A stretch of 6,666 nucleotides of DNA from an uncultured Collinsella sp. Lineage in GTDB: Bacteria > Actinomycetota > Coriobacteriia > Coriobacteriales > Coriobacteriaceae. The notes below the pieces were generated by a model. The model had not been told where the DNA came from, did not search any database, and was given only the letters and a program-made list of their open reading frames with translations. Below are positions 1 to 5,480 of the stretch, piece by piece; positions within the stretch are counted from its first letter, which is position 1; every line of letters starts with the position of its first letter. The translations under genes were made by a program, and so were the position numbers. Location of the stretch: the NCBI GenBank assembly GCA_900548565.1, contig URKV01000098.1, positions 1 through 6,666 of the forward strand, given 5' to 3'.

Positions 1-49
1 ATCTACACGCGTAAGATCGTCGGCAGCGTCAGATGTGTATAAGAGACAG
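1..49 (+). other. Illumina Nextera Read 1 (P5-side) adapter, artefact
   Basis: This is not genomic DNA. Positions 1-8 (ATCTACAC) are the end of the P5 sequence. Positions 9-16 (GCGTAAGA) match the i5 index I know as N517/S517. Positions 17-30 (TCGTCGGCAGCGTC) are the Read 1 adapter stem, and 31-49 (AGATGTGTATAAGAGACAG) are the 19-base Tn5 mosaic end. Genomic sequence starts at 50. Translation through this block on the minus strand gives the adapter peptide SYTHLTLPTILRV, so any protein ending in it is spurious there. Confidence 0.98.
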
Positions 50-1143
50 CTCTGGGCCCGCGTAATGTGATTGGCCTGGTGCTGGGGCGCAACCGTATCT
101 TTACGCCGGCGCAGGAAGAGGCCGAGGCTGCCCGCTGCGCCGCCGTCCGCGCCATCGCCGAGCGTTTGCACATTCGCACCGTCGAGCGCGATGCGCCGGA
201 TGCGGCGCGTGTGCTCGATCGCGACGTGTCGGCGGGCGATGCCGAGCGTCTGCGCTCGCGCACGTTGGGCCTCATGCTGGAGGACACGGCGCTCGAGCTG
301 GGTGCGATGGCGCTGAGCTCGCTGTCCAAAACCGAGTACGCGCTGGCGGCGCCGGCGCTTTGCGGCGGCTACCAGGGCGATTACGCGCCCTTTGGCGATG
401 TGTATCTGTCGACGCTTGAGTTTGTGGCGCGCGTGCGCAACCGCACGTCTGCCGTGGTGCCCCAAGAGCTCGTGACGCTCAACGCGGTGGAAGATTGTAT
501 GGAGCGCGTGCTGGCGCAAGCGCTCTCGACGCTCGACGGTCCGGTCGATATGCTCGACCGCGCGGCACAGCTGCTCGGCGGGCTTGAGCCGGGTGAGGTC
601 GATGGCGCGCTCGAGGCGCACGTGGACCGCAATCGATCTTTCGACGACATCCCGATGGCCGCTGGCAAGCCTGAGGCCTGCTCGCTGCTGCTGATGCTCG
701 TTCGACAGGGTGAGGCTGCCCGTCGCATGCTACCGACGGCGCCGATCGTCTCGGCCCGTTCGTTTGCCGAGCGTGCCTGGCCGTATATGCTCGCGTGGTC
801 CGACCTGGGGCTTAACGGCAAGGAGCGTATGACGGTCGATTCGCTGGCGCGCGCCGAGGTGCGCCGTTTTGCTGACGAGGATACGAGCGAGCGCGTGCGA
901 AACGAGATGATGGGCGTGCTGGGCGAGCTACTGGGTATTTCGCCCGAGCAAATGGAGGAGCTGCGCTCTGAGGACGGTCAGCGTCGTTTGCACGAGGGAA
1001 TGAAAAAGTTCGAGGGCGAGGTTCAGGACGCCATCGATAAGATGATGGGCGGTCAGGGCGGCTCGCAAGGTAGTCCCCAGGGTGGCCCGATGCCGCACCC
1101 GCCGGTTGATCCGAGGCAGTTCCCCTTTTTCTCGCAGAACTAA
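50..1143 (+). CDS. Unrecognised helical protein, 5'-truncated
   Basis: I do not recognise this family. The frame is open from the adapter junction (first whole codon at 52, reading LGPRNVIGLVLGRN) to TAA at 1141-1143, giving at least 363 residues. A GTG at 67 could be called as a start, but no ribosome binding site precedes it and the frame runs into the junction, so the true start most likely lies outside the fragment. Codon use is GC-rich like the neighbours, which supports real coding. The protein is rich in Ala, Leu, Glu and Arg, looks largely alpha-helical, and shows no signal peptide or membrane segment in the part present. Near the C terminus a charged helical stretch (LGISPEQMEELRS and following) gives way at about fragment residue 331 to a flexible Gly/Gln/Pro-rich tail starting MMGGQGGSQG and ending FPFFSQN. 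It lies 137 bases upstream of ruvC, which has its own promoter, so no functional link to recombination follows from position. It is probably cytoplasmic. Confidence 0.8.
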
Positions 1144-1202
1144 CTATGGGATAGGATTTGCTTCCAGCCCCGACACTTCAACTAAGCATCTTGGCCCCGT
1201 TG

Positions 1203-1211
1203 TGTTATTCT
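1203..1211 (+). promoter_or_regulatory. Extended -10 promoter for ruvCAB
   Basis: TGT-TATTCT combines a TGn extended -10 element (1203-1205) with a -10 hexamer at 1206-1211 that matches TATAAT at four of six positions. No good -35 is visible 16-18 bases upstream. The expected transcription start is near 1217-1219, inside the SOS box that begins at the next base. It sits 70 bases before the ruvC start codon. The call is by eye and rests mainly on its position next to the operator. Confidence 0.5.
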
Positions 1212-1225
1212 AGAACAGACGTTCG
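1212..1225 (+). promoter_or_regulatory. LexA (SOS, Cheo-type) operator upstream of ruvCAB
   Basis: AGAACAGACGTTCG matches the Gram-positive/actinobacterial LexA consensus CGAACRNRYGTTCG at 13 of 14 positions; only the first base differs (A for C). The half-sites GAAC (1213-1216) and GTTC (1221-1224) are a perfect inverted pair with a 4-base spacer. The box abuts the -10 hexamer and covers the expected transcription start, so bound LexA would block transcription. RecA-stimulated LexA self-cleavage after DNA damage would release it. I saw no second GAAC-N4-GTTC in the window. Confidence 0.85.
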
Positions 1226-1267
1226 TGAATGATGTGCGGGGCCTTGCCTTGTGCTGTGCTGGTGACG

Positions 1268-1276
1268 AGGGGAGGT
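1268..1276 (+). promoter_or_regulatory. Ribosome binding site that fixes the TTG start of ruvC
   Basis: AGGGGAGGT is a strong Shine-Dalgarno sequence ending four bases before TTG at 1281. An in-frame TGA at 1263-1265 rules out an upstream start. TTG 1281 also yields the expected N terminus MVILGIDPG, so the rare start codon is well supported. Confidence 0.85.
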
Positions 1277-1280
1277 CGGC

Positions 1281-1802
1281 TTGGTTATCTTGGGCATTGA
1301 CCCCGGTTTGGCTCATACGGGTTGGGGGATTATCGAGGAGCGGCGTGGCGAGGTTCGCTGCCGTGCCTACGGCTGCATCGAGACCAGTGCCGGAAGTCCG
1401 CTCGCGGTGCGCCTGTCGCATATCGCCCATGACCTTAAGGATGTCGTCGAGCGTTATCGACCCGACACGGCTGCTGTCGAGAGCATCTACTTTGGCGCTA
1501 ACGTTCGCTCGGCCATCCCTACGGCGCATGCCCGCGGTGCTGCACTCGTAGCGCTTTCGGAATGCGCGCTCGAGATTGGCGAGTACACGCCCATGCAGAT
1601 CAAACAGGCTGTGGTAGGCACCGGCGCCGCGGACAAGCGGCAGGTCGCCTACATGGTACGCACGCTAACGCAGCTCGACCACGACCCGCATCCCGACCAT
1701 GCCGCCGATGCCCTGGCCTGCGCCATCTGCCACGTAAACCTCAGCCGCACCCGCGCCCTTACCGGCGGCGAGTTCTATCAACAGAGAGGAACCGGATACT
1801 GA
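1281..1802 (+). CDS. ruvC: Crossover junction endodeoxyribonuclease RuvC
   Basis: RuvC is the Holliday-junction resolvase: as a dimer with Mg2+ it makes paired nicks across a four-way junction, in the cytoplasm on the nucleoid, acting with RuvAB. The product is 173 residues, normal for the family, starting at TTG. The RNase H-like fold is clear from GIDPGLAHTGWG at residues 5-16 (catalytic D7), the acidic E67 in AAVESIYFGA, the conserved lysines in PMQIKQAVVGTGAADKRQV (about K108 and K119), and PDHAADALACAICH at 138-151. The last catalytic pair appears to be H140 and D143, as in Thermus thermophilus RuvC (H143/D146), where E. coli has two Asp. It is first in a ruvC-ruvA-ruvB operon behind an SOS box, and its TGA stop overlaps the ruvA ATG by one base. 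Confidence 0.97.
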   Translation: MVILGIDPGLAHTGWGIIEERRGEVRCRAYGCIETSAGSPLAVRLSHIAHDLKDVVERYRPDTAAVESIYFGANVRSAIPTAHARGAALVALSECALEIGEYTPMQIKQAVVGTGAADKRQVAYMVRTLTQLDHDPHPDHAADALACAICHVNLSRTRALTGGEFYQQRGTGY

Positions 1803-2422
1803 TGATTTCCCAGCTCCACGGAACGCTTGTCGAGGCCACGATGAGCTCTACTGTCGTCGATGTGTCGGGTGTTGGCTTTGAGCTCGGCATCTCGGGCAGC
1901 ACTGCGGCCACGTTGCCGACGCCCGGCGGCGAGGTCCGCCTCTACACGCGTATGCAGGTGCGCGAGGACGCCATGACACTTTTCGGTTTTTCCTCAAAGG
2001 ATGAGCGCACGATGTTCGACCGGCTCGTGTCCGTCTCGGGCGTTGGCCCGCGCTTGGCGCTCGCCGTGCTCTCCACCTATACCGTGGGGCAACTGTATTC
2101 CTTGGTGATGGCCGAGGACGACAAGGGCATGGCCAAGGTACCCGGTGTGGGCAAAAAGACAGCTCAGCGCCTGATCCTGGAACTCAAGAGCACCTTTGCC
2201 AAGGATAAGGGCTTTGTGCCGGTCGACGTGATTCCCGGCCAGGTTGCGATGCCCGTGCCCGCTGCTGCTCCCTCGGCCATCGATGATGCCCGTGCGGCGC
2301 TCCTTTCCATGGGCTTTAGCCCGCAGGAGACCGATGTTGCCCTGAGCGGATATGATGGGCAGAATATGCGTGTCGAGGATCTGCTCGGCGCGGCGCTTAA
2401 GCGACTTGGAATGGATGCGTGA
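1802..2422 (+). CDS. ruvA: Holliday junction branch migration complex subunit RuvA
   Basis: RuvA tetramers hold a Holliday junction in a flat square shape and load the RuvB motors on two opposite arms. The product is 206 residues, the usual size. Domain I (about 1-64) is an OB fold that includes the motif VREDAMTLFGF; E55 and D56 fall exactly where E. coli has the acidic-pin residues that separate the strands. Domain II carries two helix-hairpin-helix motifs, VSGVGPRLAL (78-87) and VPGVGKKTAQRLILEL (113-128). A Pro/Ala-rich linker (about 140-158) leads to the small three-helix domain III (159-206), which contacts RuvB. ATG 1802 overlaps the ruvC stop as TGATG, indicating translational coupling. 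AGAGAGGA at 1783-1790 could help but is rather distant (11 bases). The same reading frame is open further upstream, but that part is shadow coding over ruvC. Confidence 0.97.
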   Translation: MISQLHGTLVEATMSSTVVDVSGVGFELGISGSTAATLPTPGGEVRLYTRMQVREDAMTLFGFSSKDERTMFDRLVSVSGVGPRLALAVLSTYTVGQLYSLVMAEDDKGMAKVPGVGKKTAQRLILELKSTFAKDKGFVPVDVIPGQVAMPVPAAAPSAIDDARAALLSMGFSPQETDVALSGYDGQNMRVEDLLGAALKRLGMDA

Positions 2423-3489
2423 TGTGGGAAGCCGATGACTCTCAGGACCTGTGGGCGACGCCCGGTAACTCGCCGGCGGCATCCATGGCGCACGGCGAGC
2501 GCATGGTGGGCTCGGAGCTGACGGCCGAGGATCTCGATGTCGACCGCACTTTGCGCCCCCAGCGCCTGGACGATTACTGTGGCCAGGAGCACATCAAGCA
2601 GAGTCTGCGCGTGCTCATCGAAGCGGCGCAGAGCCGTGGCGAGACGCTCGACCACGTGATTTTCTCGGGTCCTCCGGGCCTGGGCAAGACCACGCTGGCC
2701 ACCGTTATCGCCAACGAGCTGGGCGCTCAGATCAAGACGACGAGTGGCCCTGCCATCGCGCGCACCGGCGACCTGGCGGCCATCCTTACCAACTTGCAGC
2801 CGGGTGATGTGCTGTTTATCGACGAGATCCACCGCCTCAACCGTTCGGTCGAGGAGGTCCTGTACCCCGCGATGGAGGACTTTGCCCTCGATATCGTGAT
2901 TGGCAAGGGTCCGGCGGCGCGCTCGATTCGCCTGGATATTCCCAAATTTACGCTGGTAGCGGCAACGACCCGCTCAGGCATGTTGACAGGCCCGTTGCGC
3001 GACCGCTTTGGCATTTCATATCGCCTGGATTACTACACGGTCGAGGAGCTCGCGCAGATTGTGACGCGCTCGGCGACTATCCTGGGCGTGACGATCGATC
3101 ATCCCAGTGCACTCGAGATCGGCTCGCGTTCGCGCGGTACGCCACGTCTTGCCAACCGCCTGCTCAAGCGCGTGCGCGACTATGCACAGGTGCGCGGCAA
3201 CGGTCCCATTGAGCTCGATATCTGCCGTCAGGCGCTCGAGTTCTTCGAGATCGACGAGCTCGGTCTGGACTGGATGGATATTCGTATCTTGGAGACGCTC
3301 GCCAAGACGTTCTCCGGTCGTGCCGTGGGACTTACGACCCTTGCCAGCGCGGTGGGCGAGGACCCGGGCACGCTCGAGGATGTCTATGAGCCCTATTTGC
3401 TGCAGTGCGGGTTGATGATTCGTACGCCGCAGGGCCGTCAGGCAACCCTTCGCACCTTTGAGCACCTGGGGATTGAACCTACCGTTTAG
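2422..3489 (+). CDS. ruvB: Holliday junction branch migration ATPase RuvB
   Basis: RuvB is the hexameric AAA+ motor that pumps DNA through the RuvA-held junction using ATP. From ATG 2422 the product is 355 residues. Visible elements are LRPQRLDDYCGQ (44-55), Walker A GPPGLGKTT (83-91), Walker B LFIDEIHR (131-138), sensor 1 around AATTRSG (180-186), the arginine finger R193 in LRDRFG, and sensor 2 R242 in RGTPRLANR. The C-terminal winged helix (about 285-355) ends with RTPQGRQATLRTFEHLG. The N terminus before LRP is about 20 residues longer than in E. coli and low in complexity. Internal Met22 or Met28 could be the start, but neither has a good Shine-Dalgarno. I prefer ATG 2422 because it overlaps the ruvA TGA as TGATG, just like the ruvC/ruvA junction; a GTG at 2419 is an alternative three bases upstream. 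No clear terminator follows. Confidence 0.96.
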   Translation: MWEADDSQDLWATPGNSPAASMAHGERMVGSELTAEDLDVDRTLRPQRLDDYCGQEHIKQSLRVLIEAAQSRGETLDHVIFSGPPGLGKTTLATVIANELGAQIKTTSGPAIARTGDLAAILTNLQPGDVLFIDEIHRLNRSVEEVLYPAMEDFALDIVIGKGPAARSIRLDIPKFTLVAATTRSGMLTGPLRDRFGISYRLDYYTVEELAQIVTRSATILGVTIDHPSALEIGSRSRGTPRLANRLLKRVRDYAQVRGNGPIELDICRQALEFFEIDELGLDWMDIRILETLAKTFSGRAVGLTTLASAVGEDPGTLEDVYEPYLLQCGLMIRTPQGRQATLRTFEHLGIEPTV

Positions 3490-3584
3490 GGCGCTTTGTT
3501 TTGGCGGGCTGTTGGACTATCGCTGGGCATCGGGTAAACATATCGCCGTTCATCGGTTATGGGCGTTTTACTATTGCGCGCCCG

Positions 3585-3593
3585 TGCTATGCT
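3585..3593 (+). promoter_or_regulatory. Probable extended -10 promoter for fhs
   Basis: TGC-TATGCT gives an extended -10 (TGn at 3585-3587) and a -10 hexamer at 3588-3593 that matches TATAAT at four of six positions. No convincing -35 is seen at normal spacing. The predicted transcription start, near 3600, leaves a leader of about 34 bases before ATG 3634. It lies in the 144-base gap after ruvB, which otherwise shows no gene and no known riboswitch shape. Confidence 0.45.
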
Positions 3594-3620
3594 GAATTGG
3601 TCTTTTTCTCATTCGGTAAC

Positions 3621-3627
3621 GAAAGGA
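3621..3627 (+). promoter_or_regulatory. Ribosome binding site that fixes the fhs start
   Basis: GAAAGGA ends six bases before ATG 3634. The reading frame is open back to another ATG at 3559, but that codon lies upstream of the probable -10 and has no Shine-Dalgarno. Starting there would also add 25 residues absent from typical formate-tetrahydrofolate ligases. The 3634 start is therefore chosen. Confidence 0.85.
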
Positions 3628-3633
3628 CCGCCC

Positions 3634-5301
3634 ATGCCTACTGACATCGAAATCGCACGTTCTGTCACGCCACTGCCTATTACCGAGGTGGCCAAGAACG
3701 CCGGCGTCGACGTTAAGCACCTGATTCCGTACGGCTTCGACAAGGCTAAGGTCGACTATTCACTGCTCAACGAGCCGACTGATCACCAGGCCAAGCTTGT
3801 CCTCGTGACCGCCATCAACCCCACGCCTGCGGGCGAGGGCAAGACCACCACGACCATCGGTCTGGCCGACGGCCTGCGTCGTCGCGGCGTCAAGAGTGCC
3901 GTGGCCCTGCGCGAGCCTTCGCTCGGCCCCGTCTTTGGCGTTAAGGGCGGTGCTGCCGGCGGCGGCTGGGCTCAGGTCATCCCCATGGAGGATATCAACC
4001 TGCACTTTACCGGCGACTTCCACGCTATCGGTGCCGCCAATAACCTGCTGGCCGCCATGCTTGATAACCACATCCAGCAGGGCAATCAGCTCGGTATTGA
4101 CGTTAAGCGCATCACTTGGAAGCGCGTCGTCGATATGAACGACCGTCAGCTGCGCCACGTCATCGACGGCATTGGCGGTAAGGCCCAGGGCGTGCCGCGC
4201 GAGGACGGCTTCGATATCACCGTTGCCTCCGAGGTCATGGCGATCCTGTGCCTGTCCACGAGCATCAGCGATCTTAAGGAGCGCTTGGGCGAGATCGTTG
4301 TCGGCTATAGCTATGCCGGCGAGCCCGTCCGCGCCCGCGACCTTAAGGCCCAGGGAGCTATGGCCGCACTGCTCAAGGATGCGCTCAAGCCCAATCTGGT
4401 GCAGACGCTCGAGGGCACGCCCGCGTTTGTCCACGGCGGTCCCTTCGCCAATATCGCCCACGGCTGCAACTCCATCATGGCCACGCGTATGGCTATGCGT
4501 TTTGGCGATGTCGCCATTACCGAGGCGGGCTTTGGTGCCGACCTGGGTGCCGAGAAATTCCTGGACATCAAGTGCCGCATGACGGGCGTTCGTCCCAACG
4601 CCGTCGTGGTCGTCGCCACCGCTCGCGCGTTGAAGTACAACGGTGGCGTCGCCAAGGCCGACCTCAACGAGGAGAACCTCGAGGCACTCAAGGCTGGCAT
4701 GCCCAACCTGCTGCGTCACGTCGACAACATCCAGAACGTTTATGGCCTGCCCTGCGTGGTCGCCATCAACCGCTTCCCGACGGACACCGAGGCCGAGCTT
4801 GCGCTCATCGAGTCCGAGTGCCAGAAACTCGGCGTCAACGTTAAGCTTTCCGAGGTCTGGGCCAAGGGCGGCGAGGGCGCGCTCGAGCTTGCCGATGAGG
4901 TCATGCGTCTGATTGAGCAGCCGAGCGAGCTCAAGTTTGCCTATGAGGACGGCGCTGATGTCGCTGATGCCCTCGAGGCCGTTGCCACCAAGGTCTACCG
5001 CGCCGACGGCGTTGACTTTACGCCGGCCGCCAAGCGCCAGCTCGCCGAGCTGCGCGAGAATGGCTTTGGCAACCTTCCGGTGTGCGTCGCCAAGACGCAG
5101 TACAGCTTTAGCGACAACGCCAAGGCCCTGGGCGCTCCCGAGAACTTCCGCATCACCGTGCGTGAGCTCAAGGTTTCTGCCGGCGCCCACTTTGTGGTCG
5201 CGCTGACTGGCAGCGTTCTGACCATGCCGGGCCTGCCCAAGGTGCCCGCGGCCGAAAACATCGACGTCGACAACGACGGCAACATCACCGGCCTGTTCTA
5301 A
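3634..5301 (+). CDS. fhs: Formate-tetrahydrofolate ligase (10-formyl-THF synthetase)
   Basis: The enzyme joins formate to tetrahydrofolate using ATP, giving 10-formyl-THF for purine synthesis and one-carbon transfer. It is also a step of the methyl branch of the Wood-Ljungdahl pathway in acetogens, and it can run in reverse. It acts in the cytoplasm, typically as a homotetramer. The product is 555 residues, the usual length. Diagnostic motifs are the P-loop TPAGEGKTT (64-72), REPSLGPVFG with GVKGGAAGGGW (about 93-112), INLHFTGDFHAI (121-132), VATARALKYNGG (327-338) and SEVWAKGGEG (406-415), whose aromatic residue is plausibly part of the folate site. Two positions depart from the signatures as I remember them: W112 where Tyr is usual, and Ala where Val or Ile is usual in VAT[IV]RALK. 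Neither removes a known catalytic group. It has its own likely promoter and a strong terminator, so it reads as a single-gene unit. The window holds no other acetogenesis gene, so acetogenesis cannot be inferred. Confidence 0.97.
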   Translation: MPTDIEIARSVTPLPITEVAKNAGVDVKHLIPYGFDKAKVDYSLLNEPTDHQAKLVLVTAINPTPAGEGKTTTTIGLADGLRRRGVKSAVALREPSLGPVFGVKGGAAGGGWAQVIPMEDINLHFTGDFHAIGAANNLLAAMLDNHIQQGNQLGIDVKRITWKRVVDMNDRQLRHVIDGIGGKAQGVPREDGFDITVASEVMAILCLSTSISDLKERLGEIVVGYSYAGEPVRARDLKAQGAMAALLKDALKPNLVQTLEGTPAFVHGGPFANIAHGCNSIMATRMAMRFGDVAITEAGFGADLGAEKFLDIKCRMTGVRPNAVVVVATARALKYNGGVAKADLNEENLEALKAGMPNLLRHVDNIQNVYGLPCVVAINRFPTDTEAELALIESECQKLGVNVKLSEVWAKGGEGALELADEVMRLIEQPSELKFAYEDGADVADALEAVATKVYRADGVDFTPAAKRQLAELRENGFGNLPVCVAKTQYSFSDNAKALGAPENFRITVRELKVSAGAHFVVALTGSVLTMPGLPKVPAAENIDVDNDGNITGLF

Positions 5302-5326
5302 GTCTGCTGTCCATAGCTGCTTGTCC

Positions 5327-5362
5327 GCCCCGCCGTGCCCACAAGGCCCGGCGGGGCTTTTT
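5327..5362 (+). terminator. Strong rho-independent terminator after fhs
   Basis: GCCCCGCCG (5327-5335) pairs perfectly over nine bases with CGGCGGGGC (5349-5357). After one T-C mismatch the stem can extend by three more pairs (5337-5339 with 5345-5347), closing a five-base loop CACAA. A run of five T (5358-5362) follows directly. The hairpin starts 26 bases after the fhs stop and should isolate fhs from the next gene. Confidence 0.92.
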
Positions 5363-5429
5363 GATCCTTAGGCCCGCGCATGTCTTGTAGATACCGACGG
5401 ACTCTGCCCATCATAGGCTTTTGCGCGGG

Positions 5430-5435
5430 TAGAAT
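5430..5435 (+). promoter_or_regulatory. Probable -10 element of the 5481 gene
   Basis: TAGAAT matches the -10 consensus TATAAT at five of six positions and lies 46 bases before ATG 5481, downstream of the fhs terminator where a new promoter is needed. No clear -35 is present at 16-18 bases upstream. The preceding TTGCGCG also occurs before the fhs -10 but is too close to be a normal -35. Confidence 0.45.
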
Positions 5436-5480
5436 GCATGGATAACTTGAGGCTCACGCGCGACGGAAAGGAATCGTTGC

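Noticed and set aside
31..49. Tn5 mosaic ends at both termini could suggest a natural composite transposon.
   Set aside because: They are joined to Illumina stems, indices and P5/P7 tails, so they come from library preparation. No transposase gene is present.
67..69. GTG as a true start of the first gene.
   Set aside because: No Shine-Dalgarno precedes it and the frame is open to the adapter junction, so the gene is more likely truncated.
1229..1300. A 23-codon leader frame (starting MMCGALPC) overlapping the ruvC start, possibly a leader peptide.
   Set aside because: No ribosome binding site precedes it, it starts near the predicted transcript end, and the composition is not informative.
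3544..3569. Possible terminator after ruvB: CGCC pairing with GGCG followed by TTTT.
   Set aside because: Only four pairs around a 14-base loop; too weak, and it overlaps the fhs promoter region.
3614..3630. CGGT/ACCG hairpin around the fhs ribosome binding site, perhaps a regulatory switch.
   Set aside because: Four base pairs with the Shine-Dalgarno in the loop; likely chance and not stable.
3559..3633. 25-residue N-terminal extension of Fhs from ATG 3559.
   Set aside because: It lies across the promoter, lacks a Shine-Dalgarno, and makes the protein longer than its family.
3760..5190. Very long open frame on the minus strand opposite fhs.
   Set aside because: It is a shadow caused by GC-rich codon bias; fhs on the plus strand has every family motif and the minus frame has none.
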